Positions 45,911 through 55,041 are shown, counted from the stretch's first letter. The stretch: 64,000 nucleotides of DNA from Senegalia massiliensis (GCF_900626135.1 NZ_LR130786.1:186001-250000); one strand, 5' to 3'. Made by a program: numbers and translations. The notes: generated by a model from the sequence alone, not told the origin.

Positions 45911-47440
45911 TTATAATACTCTTCCAATTTTTTCTTCTACTTTAGAAATTAGTTTTTCATTTTTTAATATTTTTTCTGTTCGTTCTATATCTTCATTCAT
46001 TATTCTATCTTCTGTTAAAGTAGGAATCTCTTCTCTAATTATATTATAAGCAATTTCACTTCCAGCTCCTAATCCAGTATCCCCTCTTAAATCAATAGCT
46101 TGACAAGCAGCTAACATTTCCATAGCTATAACTTTTCTTGAATTATTTAGTATATCTCTAGCATGCCTAGCCGAAATAGTTCCCATAGAAACATGATCTT
46201 CTTGATTTGCAGAAGATGTAATAGAATCAACACTGGCAGGATGAGCTAAAACTTTATTCTCTGACACTAAAGAAGCAGCAGAATATTGTACAATCATAAA
46301 TCCAGAATTTAATCCACCTTTTTTAACTAGAAACGCTGGAAGTCCTTCACTAAGTGCAGGATTTACGAGTCTTTCAAGCCTTCTTTCAGATATATTAGCA
46401 AGTTCTGCTATACCAATTCCAAGAAAATCAAATGTTATTGCCATAGGCTGACCATGAAAATTACCTCCAGATATTACTTGCTCTTCTTCAGTAAATATTA
46501 AAGGATTATCAGTTGCTGCATTCATTTCAAGTTCTATCTTTTCTTTAGCATAACTAAAACAATCTTTACTAGCTCCATGTACTTGTGGAGTACATCTTAA
46601 AGAATATGCATCTTGTACTCTTTTTTCTCCTTGTCTAGTAGTCATTTTACTATTATTTAATAGATCTAAAAGATTTTTTCCTGTGTTTATTTGTCCAATA
46701 TGATTTCTAGCTTTGTGTATTTTTTCATCATATGCATCTATTATCCCATTTAAAGCTTCATTTGTTAATGCTGCAGAAATATCTGCTAATTTACTTAAGT
46801 TTAAAGCATCATATATTGTTAAAGCACCTACTGAAGTCATAACTTGAGTTCCATTAATAAGTGCAAGTCCTTCTTTGGAAGTTAAATCTATAGTTTGAAT
46901 TCCTGCTTTTTCCATAGCTAATTTCCCAGGTAATTCTTCACCTTTATATATAGCTTTACCTTCTCCAAGCATTACAAGAACCATATGAGCCAAAGGAGCT
47001 AAGTCACCACTTGCACCAAGTGAACCTTGCTCAGGTATCACAGGATGAACTCCTTCATTTAACATTTCTAATAAAGTGTTTACAGTTGATAATCTAATGC
47101 CTGAGTAACCTTTAGAAAGGGCATTAATTCTAAGTAACATTATACCTCTTACAACATCTTCACTAAAATGTTCTCCAACACCACAAGAATGACTTATAAT
47201 TAGGTTTCTTTGTAGTTTTTTTGTGTCTTGTTTTGATATAATTACATCACTAAATTTTCCAAACCCTGTAGTTATACCATATACAACTTTTTCTTCATCA
47301 ACATATCTATCTACTAACGCCCTTGAATTATTTATGTTTTTTATAGATTGTTCTGACAATTTAACCTTTTTATTATTTCTTACAACTTCAATAAACATAT
47401 CTAAATCTAGATTTTGACCATCAATTAATATTTCTGTCAT
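45911..47440 (-). CDS. hutH: histidine ammonia-lyase HutH
   Basis: A 509-residue lyase that removes ammonia from histidine to give urocanate. GSLGASGDLAPLAH near residue 142 supplies the Ala-Ser-Gly that forms the MIO cofactor. The Tyr region VYGITTGFGKFSDV is near residue 57 and NFHGQPMAITFDF near 330. An AGGAGG site precedes the ATG. Co-transcribed with the permease and hutU. Confidence 0.96.
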   Translation of the reverse strand: MTEILIDGQNLDLDMFIEVVRNNKKVKLSEQSIKNINNSRALVDRYVDEEKVVYGITTGFGKFSDVIISKQDTKKLQRNLIISHSCGVGEHFSEDVVRGIMLLRINALSKGYSGIRLSTVNTLLEMLNEGVHPVIPEQGSLGASGDLAPLAHMVLVMLGEGKAIYKGEELPGKLAMEKAGIQTIDLTSKEGLALINGTQVMTSVGALTIYDALNLSKLADISAALTNEALNGIIDAYDEKIHKARNHIGQINTGKNLLDLLNNSKMTTRQGEKRVQDAYSLRCTPQVHGASKDCFSYAKEKIELEMNAATDNPLIFTEEEQVISGGNFHGQPMAITFDFLGIGIAELANISERRLERLVNPALSEGLPAFLVKKGGLNSGFMIVQYSAASLVSENKVLAHPASVDSITSSANQEDHVSMGTISARHARDILNNSRKVIAMEMLAACQAIDLRGDTGLGAGSEIAYNIIREEIPTLTEDRIMNEDIERTEKILKNEKLISKVEEKIGRVL

Positions 47441-47461
47441 TTTATTCCTCCAATAATTATT

Positions 47462-48766
47462 TTATAATAAAACTGCTGCAATTGTCCCCATTATTAATAG
47501 TGGTATATTATAATGTAAAAATGTTGGAACAGAGGTATCCCATATATGATCATGTTGTCCATCTACATTTAATCCAGCTGTTGGACCAAGTGTACTATCA
47601 GAAGCAGGAGATCCTGCATCTCCAAGAGCACCAGCAGTACCTACTAAAGCAATAGTAGCTGCAGGACTAAATCCCATAGCTATAGCAATTGGTACAAATA
47701 TAGCTGCTAATATAGGAATAGTTCCAAATGAAGTCCCTATACCCATTGTTATTACTAATCCTATTAATAACATTAGAAATGCTGATATTAATTTGCTACC
47801 TCCCATAATACTTACACTTGCTTCAACTAGAGAGTCTACCCCTCCTGTAGCCCTTATAACAGATGCATATCCTGAAGCAACTAACATAACAAAAGCTATA
47901 AATCCCATAAGACCTATTCCACCTGTTATAACATCATCCATATTGTTCCATTTAAACGCTCCAAAAACTAACATTATTACAAGTCCTACAATTGCTCCTA
48001 ATGGTAGAGACCCTGTAGTTATCTGAATTGTAAATGCAGCTATAGCTCCTACAATTGCCCCTATATGAGACCGGTTCAAATTCGTATCTATTGTATAATC
48101 TGTATCAGCTTCCATTACTTCAGTTTCTTCATAATTTCTAGGTTTTCTATATGAAATTAAAATAGCTATAAATAGTCCTACTACCATTCCAAGACCTGGT
48201 AAAAGCATTGATTTCCAAACCATTCCTGTCACAACATCCATACCATTTTCTATTAAAGAGTCTCTAATTATATTATGAAATATAAGACCAAAGCCTGCTG
48301 GTATCATAATATAAGGTGCTTTAAGACCAAAAGTCAATGCACATGCTACAGCTCTTCTATCTATTTTTAGCTTATTCATCACTGTAATAAGTGGTGGAAT
48401 TAATATTGGTATAAAGGCTATATGAACTGGTATTAAATTTTGAGATAAACATGCAATACCCGCTATCAAAAAAATAAATATAACCTTTTTGTTTTTTATT
48501 ACTGAACCAATTTTTAAAGCTAATATTTCTGCTGCACCTGTTTTTCCAATAGCAAATGCTAATGCACCTAATAAAATATAGGATAAAGCAGTTTCCGCAT
48601 TTCCTCCCATACCTTCTATTAAAACTGTCATTGTTTCCCCTAAGCCCATTCCTGAAATTAATCCTCCAGTTATGGCAGCTAAAATAAGTGCTATTAATAT
48701 ATTCACTTTTATTAAACTAAGAATAACCATTACTATTACTGAAATTAATACTGGATTAGTTAACAT
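47462..48766 (-). CDS. amino acid permease of the Na+/H+ antiporter-like family, probably histidine (YuiF-like)
   Basis: A 434-residue membrane protein with about 11-12 helices of the NhaC/YuiF-type ion transporter group. It has NLIPVHIAFIPILIPPL near residue 120, MGIGTSFGTIPILAA near residue 340 and GDAGSPASDSTLGPT near residue 380. An AAGGGGTGA site selects MLTNPVLISV. Its place between ftcD and hutH points to histidine uptake. Substrate is inferred from context. Confidence 0.8.
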   Translation of the reverse strand: MLTNPVLISVIVMVILSLIKVNILIALILAAITGGLISGMGLGETMTVLIEGMGGNAETALSYILLGALAFAIGKTGAAEILALKIGSVIKNKKVIFIFLIAGIACLSQNLIPVHIAFIPILIPPLITVMNKLKIDRRAVACALTFGLKAPYIMIPAGFGLIFHNIIRDSLIENGMDVVTGMVWKSMLLPGLGMVVGLFIAILISYRKPRNYEETEVMEADTDYTIDTNLNRSHIGAIVGAIAAFTIQITTGSLPLGAIVGLVIMLVFGAFKWNNMDDVITGGIGLMGFIAFVMLVASGYASVIRATGGVDSLVEASVSIMGGSKLISAFLMLLIGLVITMGIGTSFGTIPILAAIFVPIAIAMGFSPAATIALVGTAGALGDAGSPASDSTLGPTAGLNVDGQHDHIWDTSVPTFLHYNIPLLIMGTIAAVLL

Positions 48767-48901
48767 TACATCACCCCTTTTTAATATTTTATTTATAGTT
48801 AGTCCCAAAAAGAACTAATTAAAATAAATTATTAAATAATTTTAACATATTTCTTAGATATAAGCAATATACTAAAGTTAGTACGGGGTGATGAATATTA
48901 A

Positions 48902-49780
48902 TTACATATAGATTTGTTCTACTTCAAAATCATCATTTAATTTAATATAGAATTGAAGTAATTCTTTTAAAGCATATGCAGGTACTGGCCCTACTAATTC
49001 AGTACTAACTACATTTACATTATATCTAGATAGTTCTGATTTAATAGTTTCATAAACTCTATGGATAGGTGTTTCCTCATAATTAGTAAGATTCATTGAA
49101 ATTTGAACTTGTTTTTTCTCAGGTATATCTAGCGCTATAGCTCTTACATGCTTATAACCACCCTTAGCACCACGAATAGCTTTAACTACTTTCTTTGCAA
49201 CTTCTTTATCTTCTGTATCTATATTTACATTAAAAGCTATAAGGGCAAATCTTACACCTGTAACAGTTGCTCCTGCTTTTGGATTAAACTCAAATGGACC
49301 TTCATCTGGAGCCCAGTTTTCATCCTTCATTTTTTCTTCAAATGCTTCATATTGACCTTTTCTAATTTTAACTAAACTCTTTCTATCATCTCTTGTAGCT
49401 GCATCTTCATAATAATATACAGGTACTCCAAGACTACCTAAATATTTTCCATATTCCTTAGCTATTTCTACTGCTTCTTCCTTTGATACATTTTTTACAG
49501 GTATAAATGGTACTACATCTATAGCTCCCATTCTTGGATGACTACCTTTGTGTTCAGTCATATCAATTAACTCAAGAGCTTTTTTTGATAATCTTTTTGT
49601 ACCTTCTAAAACTGCCTTAGGATCACCTTTATAAGTGAAAACACTTCTATTATGATCTTTATCAGAGTTTTGATCAATTAGTTCTAAATCCCCATTTTCC
49701 ATTAAAGCTTCTTTTACTTTTTGTACTTTTTCTAAATCTGTACCTTCACTAATATTTACTTCTGCAAGTAATACTTTCAT
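48902..49780 (-). CDS. ftcD: glutamate formimidoyltransferase FtcD (single-domain)
   Basis: A 292-residue enzyme that moves the formimino group from formiminoglutamate to tetrahydrofolate. It shows VNISEGTDLEKVQKV, EHKGSHPRMGAIDVVPFIP and IAFNVNIDTED. The cyclodeaminase domain of the mammalian fusion is absent, as is usual in bacteria. First gene of the histidine operon. It shows that this host takes the folate route from formiminoglutamate. No imidazolonepropionase (hutI) is in the window. Confidence 0.94.
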   Translation of the reverse strand: MKVLLAEVNISEGTDLEKVQKVKEALMENGDLELIDQNSDKDHNRSVFTYKGDPKAVLEGTKRLSKKALELIDMTEHKGSHPRMGAIDVVPFIPVKNVSKEEAVEIAKEYGKYLGSLGVPVYYYEDAATRDDRKSLVKIRKGQYEAFEEKMKDENWAPDEGPFEFNPKAGATVTGVRFALIAFNVNIDTEDKEVAKKVVKAIRGAKGGYKHVRAIALDIPEKKQVQISMNLTNYEETPIHRVYETIKSELSRYNVNVVSTELVGPVPAYALKELLQFYIKLNDDFEVEQIYM

Positions 49781-49843
49781 TTAAACAACTCCTTTATTAA
49801 TTAATTTATATATTATTTAAAAGTAATTTTGTTCTATTAATAC

Positions 49844-49857
49844 TGAAAACATTTTCA
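49844..49857 (-). promoter_or_regulatory. cre-like site upstream of the histidine operon
   Basis: TGAAAACATTTTCA (plus strand) equals the palindromic CcpA site TGAAAACGTTTTCA apart from one central base. On the minus strand it lies just downstream of a TATAAT-type -10 (about 49874-49879) and about 65 bases before ftcD, where CcpA binding would block transcription. It would make histidine breakdown subject to carbon catabolite repression. Confidence 0.5.
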
Positions 49858-49959
49858 ATTACTACCATTTACATTATAACATATATACATTATTTTTTTA
49901 ATATTAAATAAACTTAAGAACATGTAAGATTTTAACTCAAGTTCTAATTAATATTTCAT

Positions 49960-50649
49960 CTATATATGAGTTTTAAAAGCTATTAAGAAAAAATATATTC
50001 CTACAATTATTATAATTAATCCTAATATTTTATATATGATATATTGAAATTTCATTTTTTTTGTTAATGAGTATAGCTTTTTAGATGATATTCCAAATAT
50101 AAAAAAGATGATACTATGCCCTAATCCAAAGCTAAATAATATTAATCCTCCATATAATATACTTCCTTTTATCATAGCTAGTGTTAAAATTGATATAACA
50201 AAAGGTAAACTACAAGGTGTAAATATTAGTGACATACCTATATTTTTAATAATTTTCTCTATGAAAGTATCTTTACTATTACGTAATACTATTATCTGTA
50301 TTGGAATTAAATCTTTTATATTAATTCCAAATAATCTAGATCCCATATATAAATATATAATACCTGCTAAAATATAACTAAATCTCATAAGAGTATGTAA
50401 ACTAGACCCTAGCAAAGAAACTACCACACCTAGGATTGTTAAGGTTAAAGCAAATATAAGAGAAAATATTAAAACTTTAATTCCTCTTTTTGTAGTGTTT
50501 TTATCATTGATAACATTACCTATAAATATAGGTACCATAGATAACATGTGAGGATTTAAAGAAGAAACAAATCCTATAAAAAACATTATAAAATATGCTA
50601 ATATTGAATTATTCATAATAATACCTTTAAAATTATCTATATACTCCAA
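49960..50649 (-). CDS. CcdA/DsbD-like membrane protein with one redox Cys replaced by His
   Basis: A 229-residue membrane protein with six helices of the CcdA plan. The first conserved site, normally S-P-C-x-x-P, reads SLNPHMLSMVP (about residue 33), so its Cys is His. The second reads FTPCSLPFV (about residue 147) and keeps Cys. CcdA passes electrons through a pair of cysteines, so this protein should not work by the normal mechanism. It starts at a TTG behind GGAGGG. Neighbours are a CsoR-family repressor and an HMA chaperone, suggesting a metal-linked role. Confidence 0.7.
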   Translation of the reverse strand: MEYIDNFKGIIMNNSILAYFIMFFIGFVSSLNPHMLSMVPIFIGNVINDKNTTKRGIKVLIFSLIFALTLTILGVVVSLLGSSLHTLMRFSYILAGIIYLYMGSRLFGINIKDLIPIQIIVLRNSKDTFIEKIIKNIGMSLIFTPCSLPFVISILTLAMIKGSILYGGLILFSFGLGHSIIFFIFGISSKKLYSLTKKMKFQYIIYKILGLIIIIVGIYFFLIAFKTHI

Positions 50650-50665
50650 TTATATCCCTCCAAAA

Positions 50666-50697
50666 AAAGATAAGCTAAATATATTTAGCTTATCTTT
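50666..50697. terminator. terminator between the CsoR-like operon and the CcdA-like gene
   Basis: AAAGATAAGCTAAAT and its exact complement form a palindromic hairpin just upstream of the CcdA-like ribosome binding site. Confidence 0.7.
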
Positions 50698-50731
50698 AGT
50701 AGTTTGATTAAATTTTAAATTATAATTTTGG

Positions 50732-50860
50732 TTAAAATATTTTAATAGGAATAAAAGCAAGTAATACTTTTTTATATTCAATATATTCTTCTCCAAAATT
50801 AGCAATCATGATTTTTTCTTCTTTTTTAGATAGTATTATATAAATTATTTTATTTAGCAT
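50732..50860 (-). pseudogene. remnant resembling the C terminus of an isoprenylcysteine methyltransferase-family protein
   Basis: A 42-residue frame ending SKKEEKIMIANFGEEYIEYK followed by a short hydrophobic tail resembles the last part of ICMT-family membrane methyltransferases, where K-x-E-E-x-x-L-x-x-x-F-G-x-x-Y-x-x-Y is typical. The membrane and SAM-binding parts are missing. Its ATG overlaps the end of the CsoR-like gene, so it may be translated by coupling, but it looks like a deletion relic. Confidence 0.45.
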
Positions 50861-51116
50861 ATTTCTCTATAATATAAAAAATTTCTTCTAATCTATCATT
50901 ATCAGCTTTTAGAAAAGTATATTCTTCTATATGTTCTAAAGTATGTTGATGAATTAATTTTATATTAGATTTTTTTAGTATAGATTGAATAGCCAATATT
51001 TGCTTTGATATTTCTATACAATGTCTATCTTCTTCGACCATTCTTATAATAGCATCTAACTGTCCTCTTGCCGTTTTAAGATTATTTATTAGTTTAGACT
51101 TTTTAAATTTATTCAT
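50850..51116 (-). CDS. CsoR/RcnR-family metal-sensing repressor
   Basis: An 88-residue all-helical repressor of the CsoR-RcnR-FrmR family. The first ligand is Cys in DRHCIEIS (about residue 33). Where CsoR has His and Cys in HLxxC, this protein reads HTLEH, giving Cys-His-His as in the Ni/Co sensor RcnR and unlike the Cys-His-Cys of Cu sensors. An AGGAGG site selects the second Met. It follows the HMA chaperone gene and probably represses that unit. Confidence 0.82.
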   Translation of the reverse strand: MNKFKKSKLINNLKTARGQLDAIIRMVEEDRHCIEISKQILAIQSILKKSNIKLIHQHTLEHIEEYTFLKADNDRLEEIFYIIEKYAK

Positions 51117-51181
51117 CACTACCTCCTAATTTCTACATATATAACAAAATATATCTTAGATTAAGCCAAAATATATTCTTA

Positions 51182-51391
51182 CTAAATTACATATAAAAAC
51201 TCATATCCTACTTTTTCAATTGCTTCTTTAAATTTAATTTCTTCTACATCATGATCAAGCTTAACTCTAGATTGTTGTTTTTCTAAATTAACATCTACAG
51301 ATTTCACACCACATATATTTTGTAATGATTCTTTGACATGACCTGCACAATTTTCACAAGATAATCCTTTTAATTGTAAAGTCTTTTTCAA
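51182..51391 (-). CDS. HMA-domain metal chaperone (CopZ-like)
   Basis: A 69-residue ferredoxin-fold heavy-metal-associated protein with the metal motif LSCENCAGHV near residue 9. It starts at a TTG eight bases after AAGGGG, giving MKKTLQLKGL; the frame extends six codons upstream. Such proteins carry Cu(I) or other thiophilic ions to a P-type ATPase, which is not in this window. It is transcribed with the CsoR-like gene. Confidence 0.85.
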   Translation of the reverse strand: MKKTLQLKGLSCENCAGHVKESLQNICGVKSVDVNLEKQQSRVKLDHDVEEIKFKEAIEKVGYEFLYVI

Positions 51392-51420
51392 TTTTTCATC
51401 CCCTTCCATGAAAACTAACT

Positions 51421-51459
51421 ATTGCATTAAATATATTAACTATTAATATTTAATGCAAT
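51421..51459 (-). promoter_or_regulatory. inverted repeat over the promoter of the HMA/CsoR-like genes, candidate operator
   Basis: ATTGCATTAAATAT and its exact complement, 14 bp per arm, are separated by about 11 bases. On the minus strand TTGCAT in the left arm and TATATT 17 bases further could be the promoter, so a repressor bound to the repeat would block it. Placement is about 30-70 bases before the chaperone start. Confidence 0.45.
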
Positions 51460-51478
51460 TTATATGCCAAGCAGAAAC

Positions 51479-51511
51479 AAAAAAGGAGAACCCTAAGGTT
51501 CTCCTTTTTTC
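51479..51511 (-). terminator. terminator of the ECF S-component gene
   Basis: AAAAAGGAGAACC and GGTTCTCCTTTTTT form a strong hairpin with a CTAA-type loop and T-run, downstream of the S-component gene. Confidence 0.9.
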
Positions 51512-51612
51512 AGTATTAAATTTCAATATTACTTTTAAAAGCTGAATTAAAATGTGTTATATCAAACAACTATATTTTTTTATGTATGATATAATACATA
51601 AGTTTATTTTCA

Positions 51613-52140
51613 CTAAGCATATTGATTAAAATATTTGGTTTTTTTTAATGCAATTCCTATTGGTATAAATATTAATGCTCCTGCAAATGCTTGAATAGAG
51701 TTTGCAGGAATACTGGTTGCTGCAACTAAAAAACTTCCTTTCATAATACCACCAGCAACAAAATATCCAAACACCATCCATAGAGCTCCAAATATTAACG
51801 AAATACTATTTCTAATATTTATCAAATTATCACTTTCACCATTAGAAATTAAGCCAACAAAATATCCCATTAGTCCTTTTATTATAAGAGTCGGAATTAT
51901 CCAATGAGTATAACCTAAAAGTAAATCAGCCATAGCTGAGCCAATTCCTCCTGCAATAGCACCTTTCTTTTTACCAAAAATAATTGCTGATAAAAATATC
52001 ATACTATCTCCTAAATGAATATAGCCTTCCGTTGAAACTACAGGAATTTTAATCATCATTGTTGATACAGCTACTAATGCTATCAAAAGTCCTAAGATTG
52101 TTAAATTTTGAATTTTGTTGTCAATTGTGTTTTTGCTCAT
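51613..52140 (-). CDS. ECF transporter S component (substrate unknown)
   Basis: A 175-residue membrane protein with five or six helices and the S-component signature TEGYIHLGDSMIFLSAIIFG near residue 37 (ECF-ribofla_trS/HmpT-like group). It would bind a vitamin or precursor and use a shared EcfAA'T module encoded elsewhere. No riboswitch is visible upstream to name the ligand; a TTTACA-17-TAAACT promoter is. An AAGGGGG site precedes the ATG. Confidence 0.82.
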   Translation of the reverse strand: MSKNTIDNKIQNLTILGLLIALVAVSTMMIKIPVVSTEGYIHLGDSMIFLSAIIFGKKKGAIAGGIGSAMADLLLGYTHWIIPTLIIKGLMGYFVGLISNGESDNLINIRNSISLIFGALWMVFGYFVAGGIMKGSFLVAATSIPANSIQAFAGALIFIPIGIALKKTKYFNQYA

Positions 52141-52276
52141 AATAAATACCCCCTTGATATAAAAATTAACATTCCATTAATCTTAATTTTAGTTTATCAC
52201 GGAAGTGTATTGCTGTAAATTCTATTTTACTTATTTAATTGATATTGTACCGCTACAATTTTATTTTATAATTTTT

Positions 52277-52328
52277 TATATATAATTAAAACCCAAAGTA
52301 AATACTTTGGATTTTAATTATATATACT
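52277..52328 (-). terminator. terminator of the feo operon
   Basis: TATATAATTAAAA...CCAAAGT pairs with ACTTTGG...TTTTAATTATATA to make a long, A/T-rich stem with a GC-containing tip, directly after the last feo gene. Confidence 0.75.
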
Positions 52329-52335
52329 ATTTTAT

Positions 52336-52491
52336 TTAACTACAATTACAGTTATTTTTGTTACTCTTAGCTCCTCCATGAGGACAACCAATACATTTAG
52401 CACCATTTTTCTTTTCTTTAACAACTTTGCCAATGGAAAGTCCGAGAATTGCTAATATCACTAACCCAACTATTATATTTCCCATAGTCAT
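52336..52491 (-). CDS. FeoB-associated Cys-rich membrane protein
   Basis: A 51-residue protein: one membrane helix (residues 4-22), then a basic stretch and a Cys-rich tail with CIGCPHGG and CNCS. This matches the FeoB-associated Cys-rich family that follows feoB in many Firmicutes. It starts at the feoB stop codon with no gap, so translation is coupled. It probably handles Fe(II) or helps assemble the transporter; evidence for the family's role is thin. Confidence 0.88.
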   Translation of the reverse strand: MTMGNIIVGLVILAILGLSIGKVVKEKKNGAKCIGCPHGGAKSNKNNCNCS

Positions 52492-54492
52492 CTATACCGC
52501 CTCCTGTAATTTAAGTGCTGCTTTTTTATTACCTTTTTTAACAAGGTATGCCAGACAACCTATCATAAGTCCAACAACAATAGCACCTGGAATAAATCCA
52601 GCCCCTAAAGAACCTGTTGTGAATAATGTTCCTACTTGATAAGTAAAGAAAGCTACTGAATAACCCATCCCAAATTGGAATGCAATGCCACCCCAAAGCC
52701 ACCTATTATCTTCCATTTCTGAATTCATAGCACCAATAGCAGCAAAGCATGGAGGGGTAAATAAGTTAAATACAAGATAAGATAATGCTGCAACTGAAGT
52801 TAATCCCATAACACTTGCAACATCTTCAGCTCCTGATATTAATGCAAACTCTTCAGTATCTATGAAATTTGTTATTGAATAAACTACTGCTAAAGTACCA
52901 ACTACATTTTCCTTTGCAATAAATCCAGTAATTGCTGCTGCAGCTAACTGCCACGTACCAAAGCCTAATGGAATAAGAATTAAAGCAAATGGTGAAGCAA
53001 TACTAGCTAATATACTTGTATTTTCTGTACCTTTAGCTACTACTTCAAATCTCCAATTAAATGTTTGCATAATTTGTACTGTTGCGTTACAAAGAAGTAT
53101 AATTGTACCTGCTTTTATAATAAATGCTTTTGCACGAGAAAACATTGAAATAATACCTCTTTTAATACTTGGAAATTTATATTCTGGTAACTCCATAATG
53201 AAGAATGATCTTTTATTTTTTTCTCCAGTAATTCTTACTACAATTAAAGCGCTAATAATTATAATTAGAATTCCCATGAAATACATAGATGTACCAATCC
53301 ATGCTGAATTTCCAAAAAATACTCCAGCAAATAATGCAATGACAGGTAATTTTGCACCACATGGCATAAAAGGAGTTAACATTGCAGTAGTTCTTCTTTG
53401 TCTTTTATTTTTTATAGTTCTAGTTGCCATAATACCAGGAATAGCACAACCTGTACCTATCACCATAGGAATAATAGATTTACCTGATAAACCAACCTTT
53501 TTAAAGAAACGATCCATAAGTACTGCAACACGTGCCATGTAACCACAATCTTCAAGTAATGCTAATAAGAAAAATAATACCATTATAAGTGGTAAAAATC
53601 CGACTACAGCACCTACTCCACCAATAATACCATCTAAAAGTAATGAGCTAAGAATTGGTGATACATTTTCGCCTAATATACCTTCTACTGACACATATAG
53701 TCCATCAATCCATCCTACAAGTGTATCTGCCACTAATGGTCCTAAATGCTCTTGAGAAATTGAAAATACCGCCCACATAATAAGTGCAAAAATCGGTAAT
53801 CCAATCCATTTATGTGCTAAAATTCTATCTATAGCATCCTGCTTGGTTTGTTTGTTGCTATCTATTTTTCTTATCTCAACCTCTTTAACAATATTTTTCA
53901 CAAAATTATAGCGTTCTTTATCAGATTCTTTAACAGCTTCAGCATCTTTCAGATCAATATATTTATATTTAAAAGGAGCCTTTTGTTTAGTCCCTTTAAC
54001 CTCCATAGCTTTAGAAATTAAAGTATCTAAATTATTATTTTTAGATTGAGTTGATATAGTCTTTACTATAGGACAACCTAAATATTTACTTAATGCTTCT
54101 ACATCAATCTTTGTATTTTTTCTTTCATTTATATCACTTTTGTTTAGAGCTACCACTACAGGAATATCTAATTCCATTAGTTGAGTTGTAAAAAATAAAC
54201 TTCTACTTAAATTTGTAGCATCTACAATATTAATTATTACATCAGGATTTTCATTTTTAACAAAATTACGTGTAATAGTTTCTTCTGATGTAAAAGGTGA
54301 CATAGAATAAGCACCTGGCAAATCTACTGCTATAATATCTGCCCCTGTATTATTTAAATTCTTTTTAATATTACCTTCTTTTTTTTCAACGGTAACTCCT
54401 GCCCAATTTCCTACATGTTCAATTCTTCCCGTAATAGCGTTAAACATAGTTGTTTTACCACTATTAGGATTACCTGTTAATGCTATTTTCAT
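52492..54492 (-). CDS. feoB: ferrous iron transporter FeoB
   Basis: A 666-residue Fe(II) transporter. The N-terminal G domain has GNPNSGKTTMF (G1), VDLPGAYSM (G3) and ALNKSD (G4), followed by a GDI-like helical part and a membrane domain from about residue 235 with two Gate regions (GCAIPGIMATRTI and FTPCFAAIGAMNSE-type segments). A GGGGAGG site selects MKIALTGNPN. Middle gene of feoA-feoB-Cys-rich protein, under a Fur-controlled promoter. Confidence 0.96.
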   Translation of the reverse strand: MKIALTGNPNSGKTTMFNAITGRIEHVGNWAGVTVEKKEGNIKKNLNNTGADIIAVDLPGAYSMSPFTSEETITRNFVKNENPDVIINIVDATNLSRSLFFTTQLMELDIPVVVALNKSDINERKNTKIDVEALSKYLGCPIVKTISTQSKNNNLDTLISKAMEVKGTKQKAPFKYKYIDLKDAEAVKESDKERYNFVKNIVKEVEIRKIDSNKQTKQDAIDRILAHKWIGLPIFALIMWAVFSISQEHLGPLVADTLVGWIDGLYVSVEGILGENVSPILSSLLLDGIIGGVGAVVGFLPLIMVLFFLLALLEDCGYMARVAVLMDRFFKKVGLSGKSIIPMVIGTGCAIPGIMATRTIKNKRQRRTTAMLTPFMPCGAKLPVIALFAGVFFGNSAWIGTSMYFMGILIIIISALIVVRITGEKNKRSFFIMELPEYKFPSIKRGIISMFSRAKAFIIKAGTIILLCNATVQIMQTFNWRFEVVAKGTENTSILASIASPFALILIPLGFGTWQLAAAAITGFIAKENVVGTLAVVYSITNFIDTEEFALISGAEDVASVMGLTSVAALSYLVFNLFTPPCFAAIGAMNSEMEDNRWLWGGIAFQFGMGYSVAFFTYQVGTLFTTGSLGAGFIPGAIVVGLMIGCLAYLVKKGNKKAALKLQEAV

Positions 54493-54550
54493 AGTATTCC
54501 TCCCCAATTATTTAATTTAAATTTATATTAAATATTAACCTTAGTTAACT

Positions 54551-54835
54551 TTATACAATAATTACTTTTGCAAGTTCCAAGTCAATGCTATATCTTGCAT
54601 CTTTTACAGATATAACATAATTTTCTGCCAACACAGATATAACAGTTACTTTTTCTCCTTCATAACAACCTAAGGTAAAAAGAAAATCCTTCATCTCTTC
54701 ATCATCTGTTTCAATATCTTTTATTGTATATTCTACATTCATCTTAGCTTTAGATAAGTTTTCCACTATATCACCTTTTGCCTCTCTACATTCATAAATT
54801 CTATTTATAATTCCACTAACTAAACTCTCAGTCAT
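54551..54835 (-). CDS. feoA: FeoA-domain protein of the Feo system
   Basis: A 94-residue protein with a C-terminal SH3-like FeoA fold (LFTLGCYEGEKVTVIS, SIDLELAKVIIV) preceded by an about 30-residue helical extension. FeoA binds FeoB and supports Fe(II) uptake. It is the first gene of the operon, with an AAAGGGGG site, and lies 58 bases before feoB. Confidence 0.88.
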   Translation of the reverse strand: MTESLVSGIINRIYECREAKGDIVENLSKAKMNVEYTIKDIETDDEEMKDFLFTLGCYEGEKVTVISVLAENYVISVKDARYSIDLELAKVIIV

Positions 54836-54957
54836 ATATGTACGTACCCCCTTTATACAATATTTTTAATTCATTTTTATTTGAAGTATGATATTTAAGT
54901 CGATCTAATATTGATTGTTAATATTAAATCGTTAAAAAAAGAACATTTAAAGCTATT

Positions 54958-54972
54958 TGATAACAATTATCA
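54958..54972 (-). promoter_or_regulatory. Fur box at the feo promoter
   Basis: TGATAACAATTATCA (plus strand) matches the 7-1-7 Fur box TGATAATNATTATCA at all but one defined base. It covers the predicted start point of the feoA transcript, so Fe-loaded Fur would repress the operon. Confidence 0.85.
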
Positions 54973-54983
54973 TTCTTGATGAT

Positions 54984-55012
54984 ATTATACGCCAATTGAT
55001 AATCTTTGTCAA
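54984..55012 (-). promoter_or_regulatory. consensus promoter of the feo operon
   Basis: TTGACA (complement of 55007-55012) and TATAAT (complement of 54984-54989) are perfect sigma-A hexamers 17 bases apart. The leader to feoA is about 140 bases. Confidence 0.92.
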
Positions 55013-55041
55013 TAAGTTTTCAATCTTTATTTTAAATAAAA

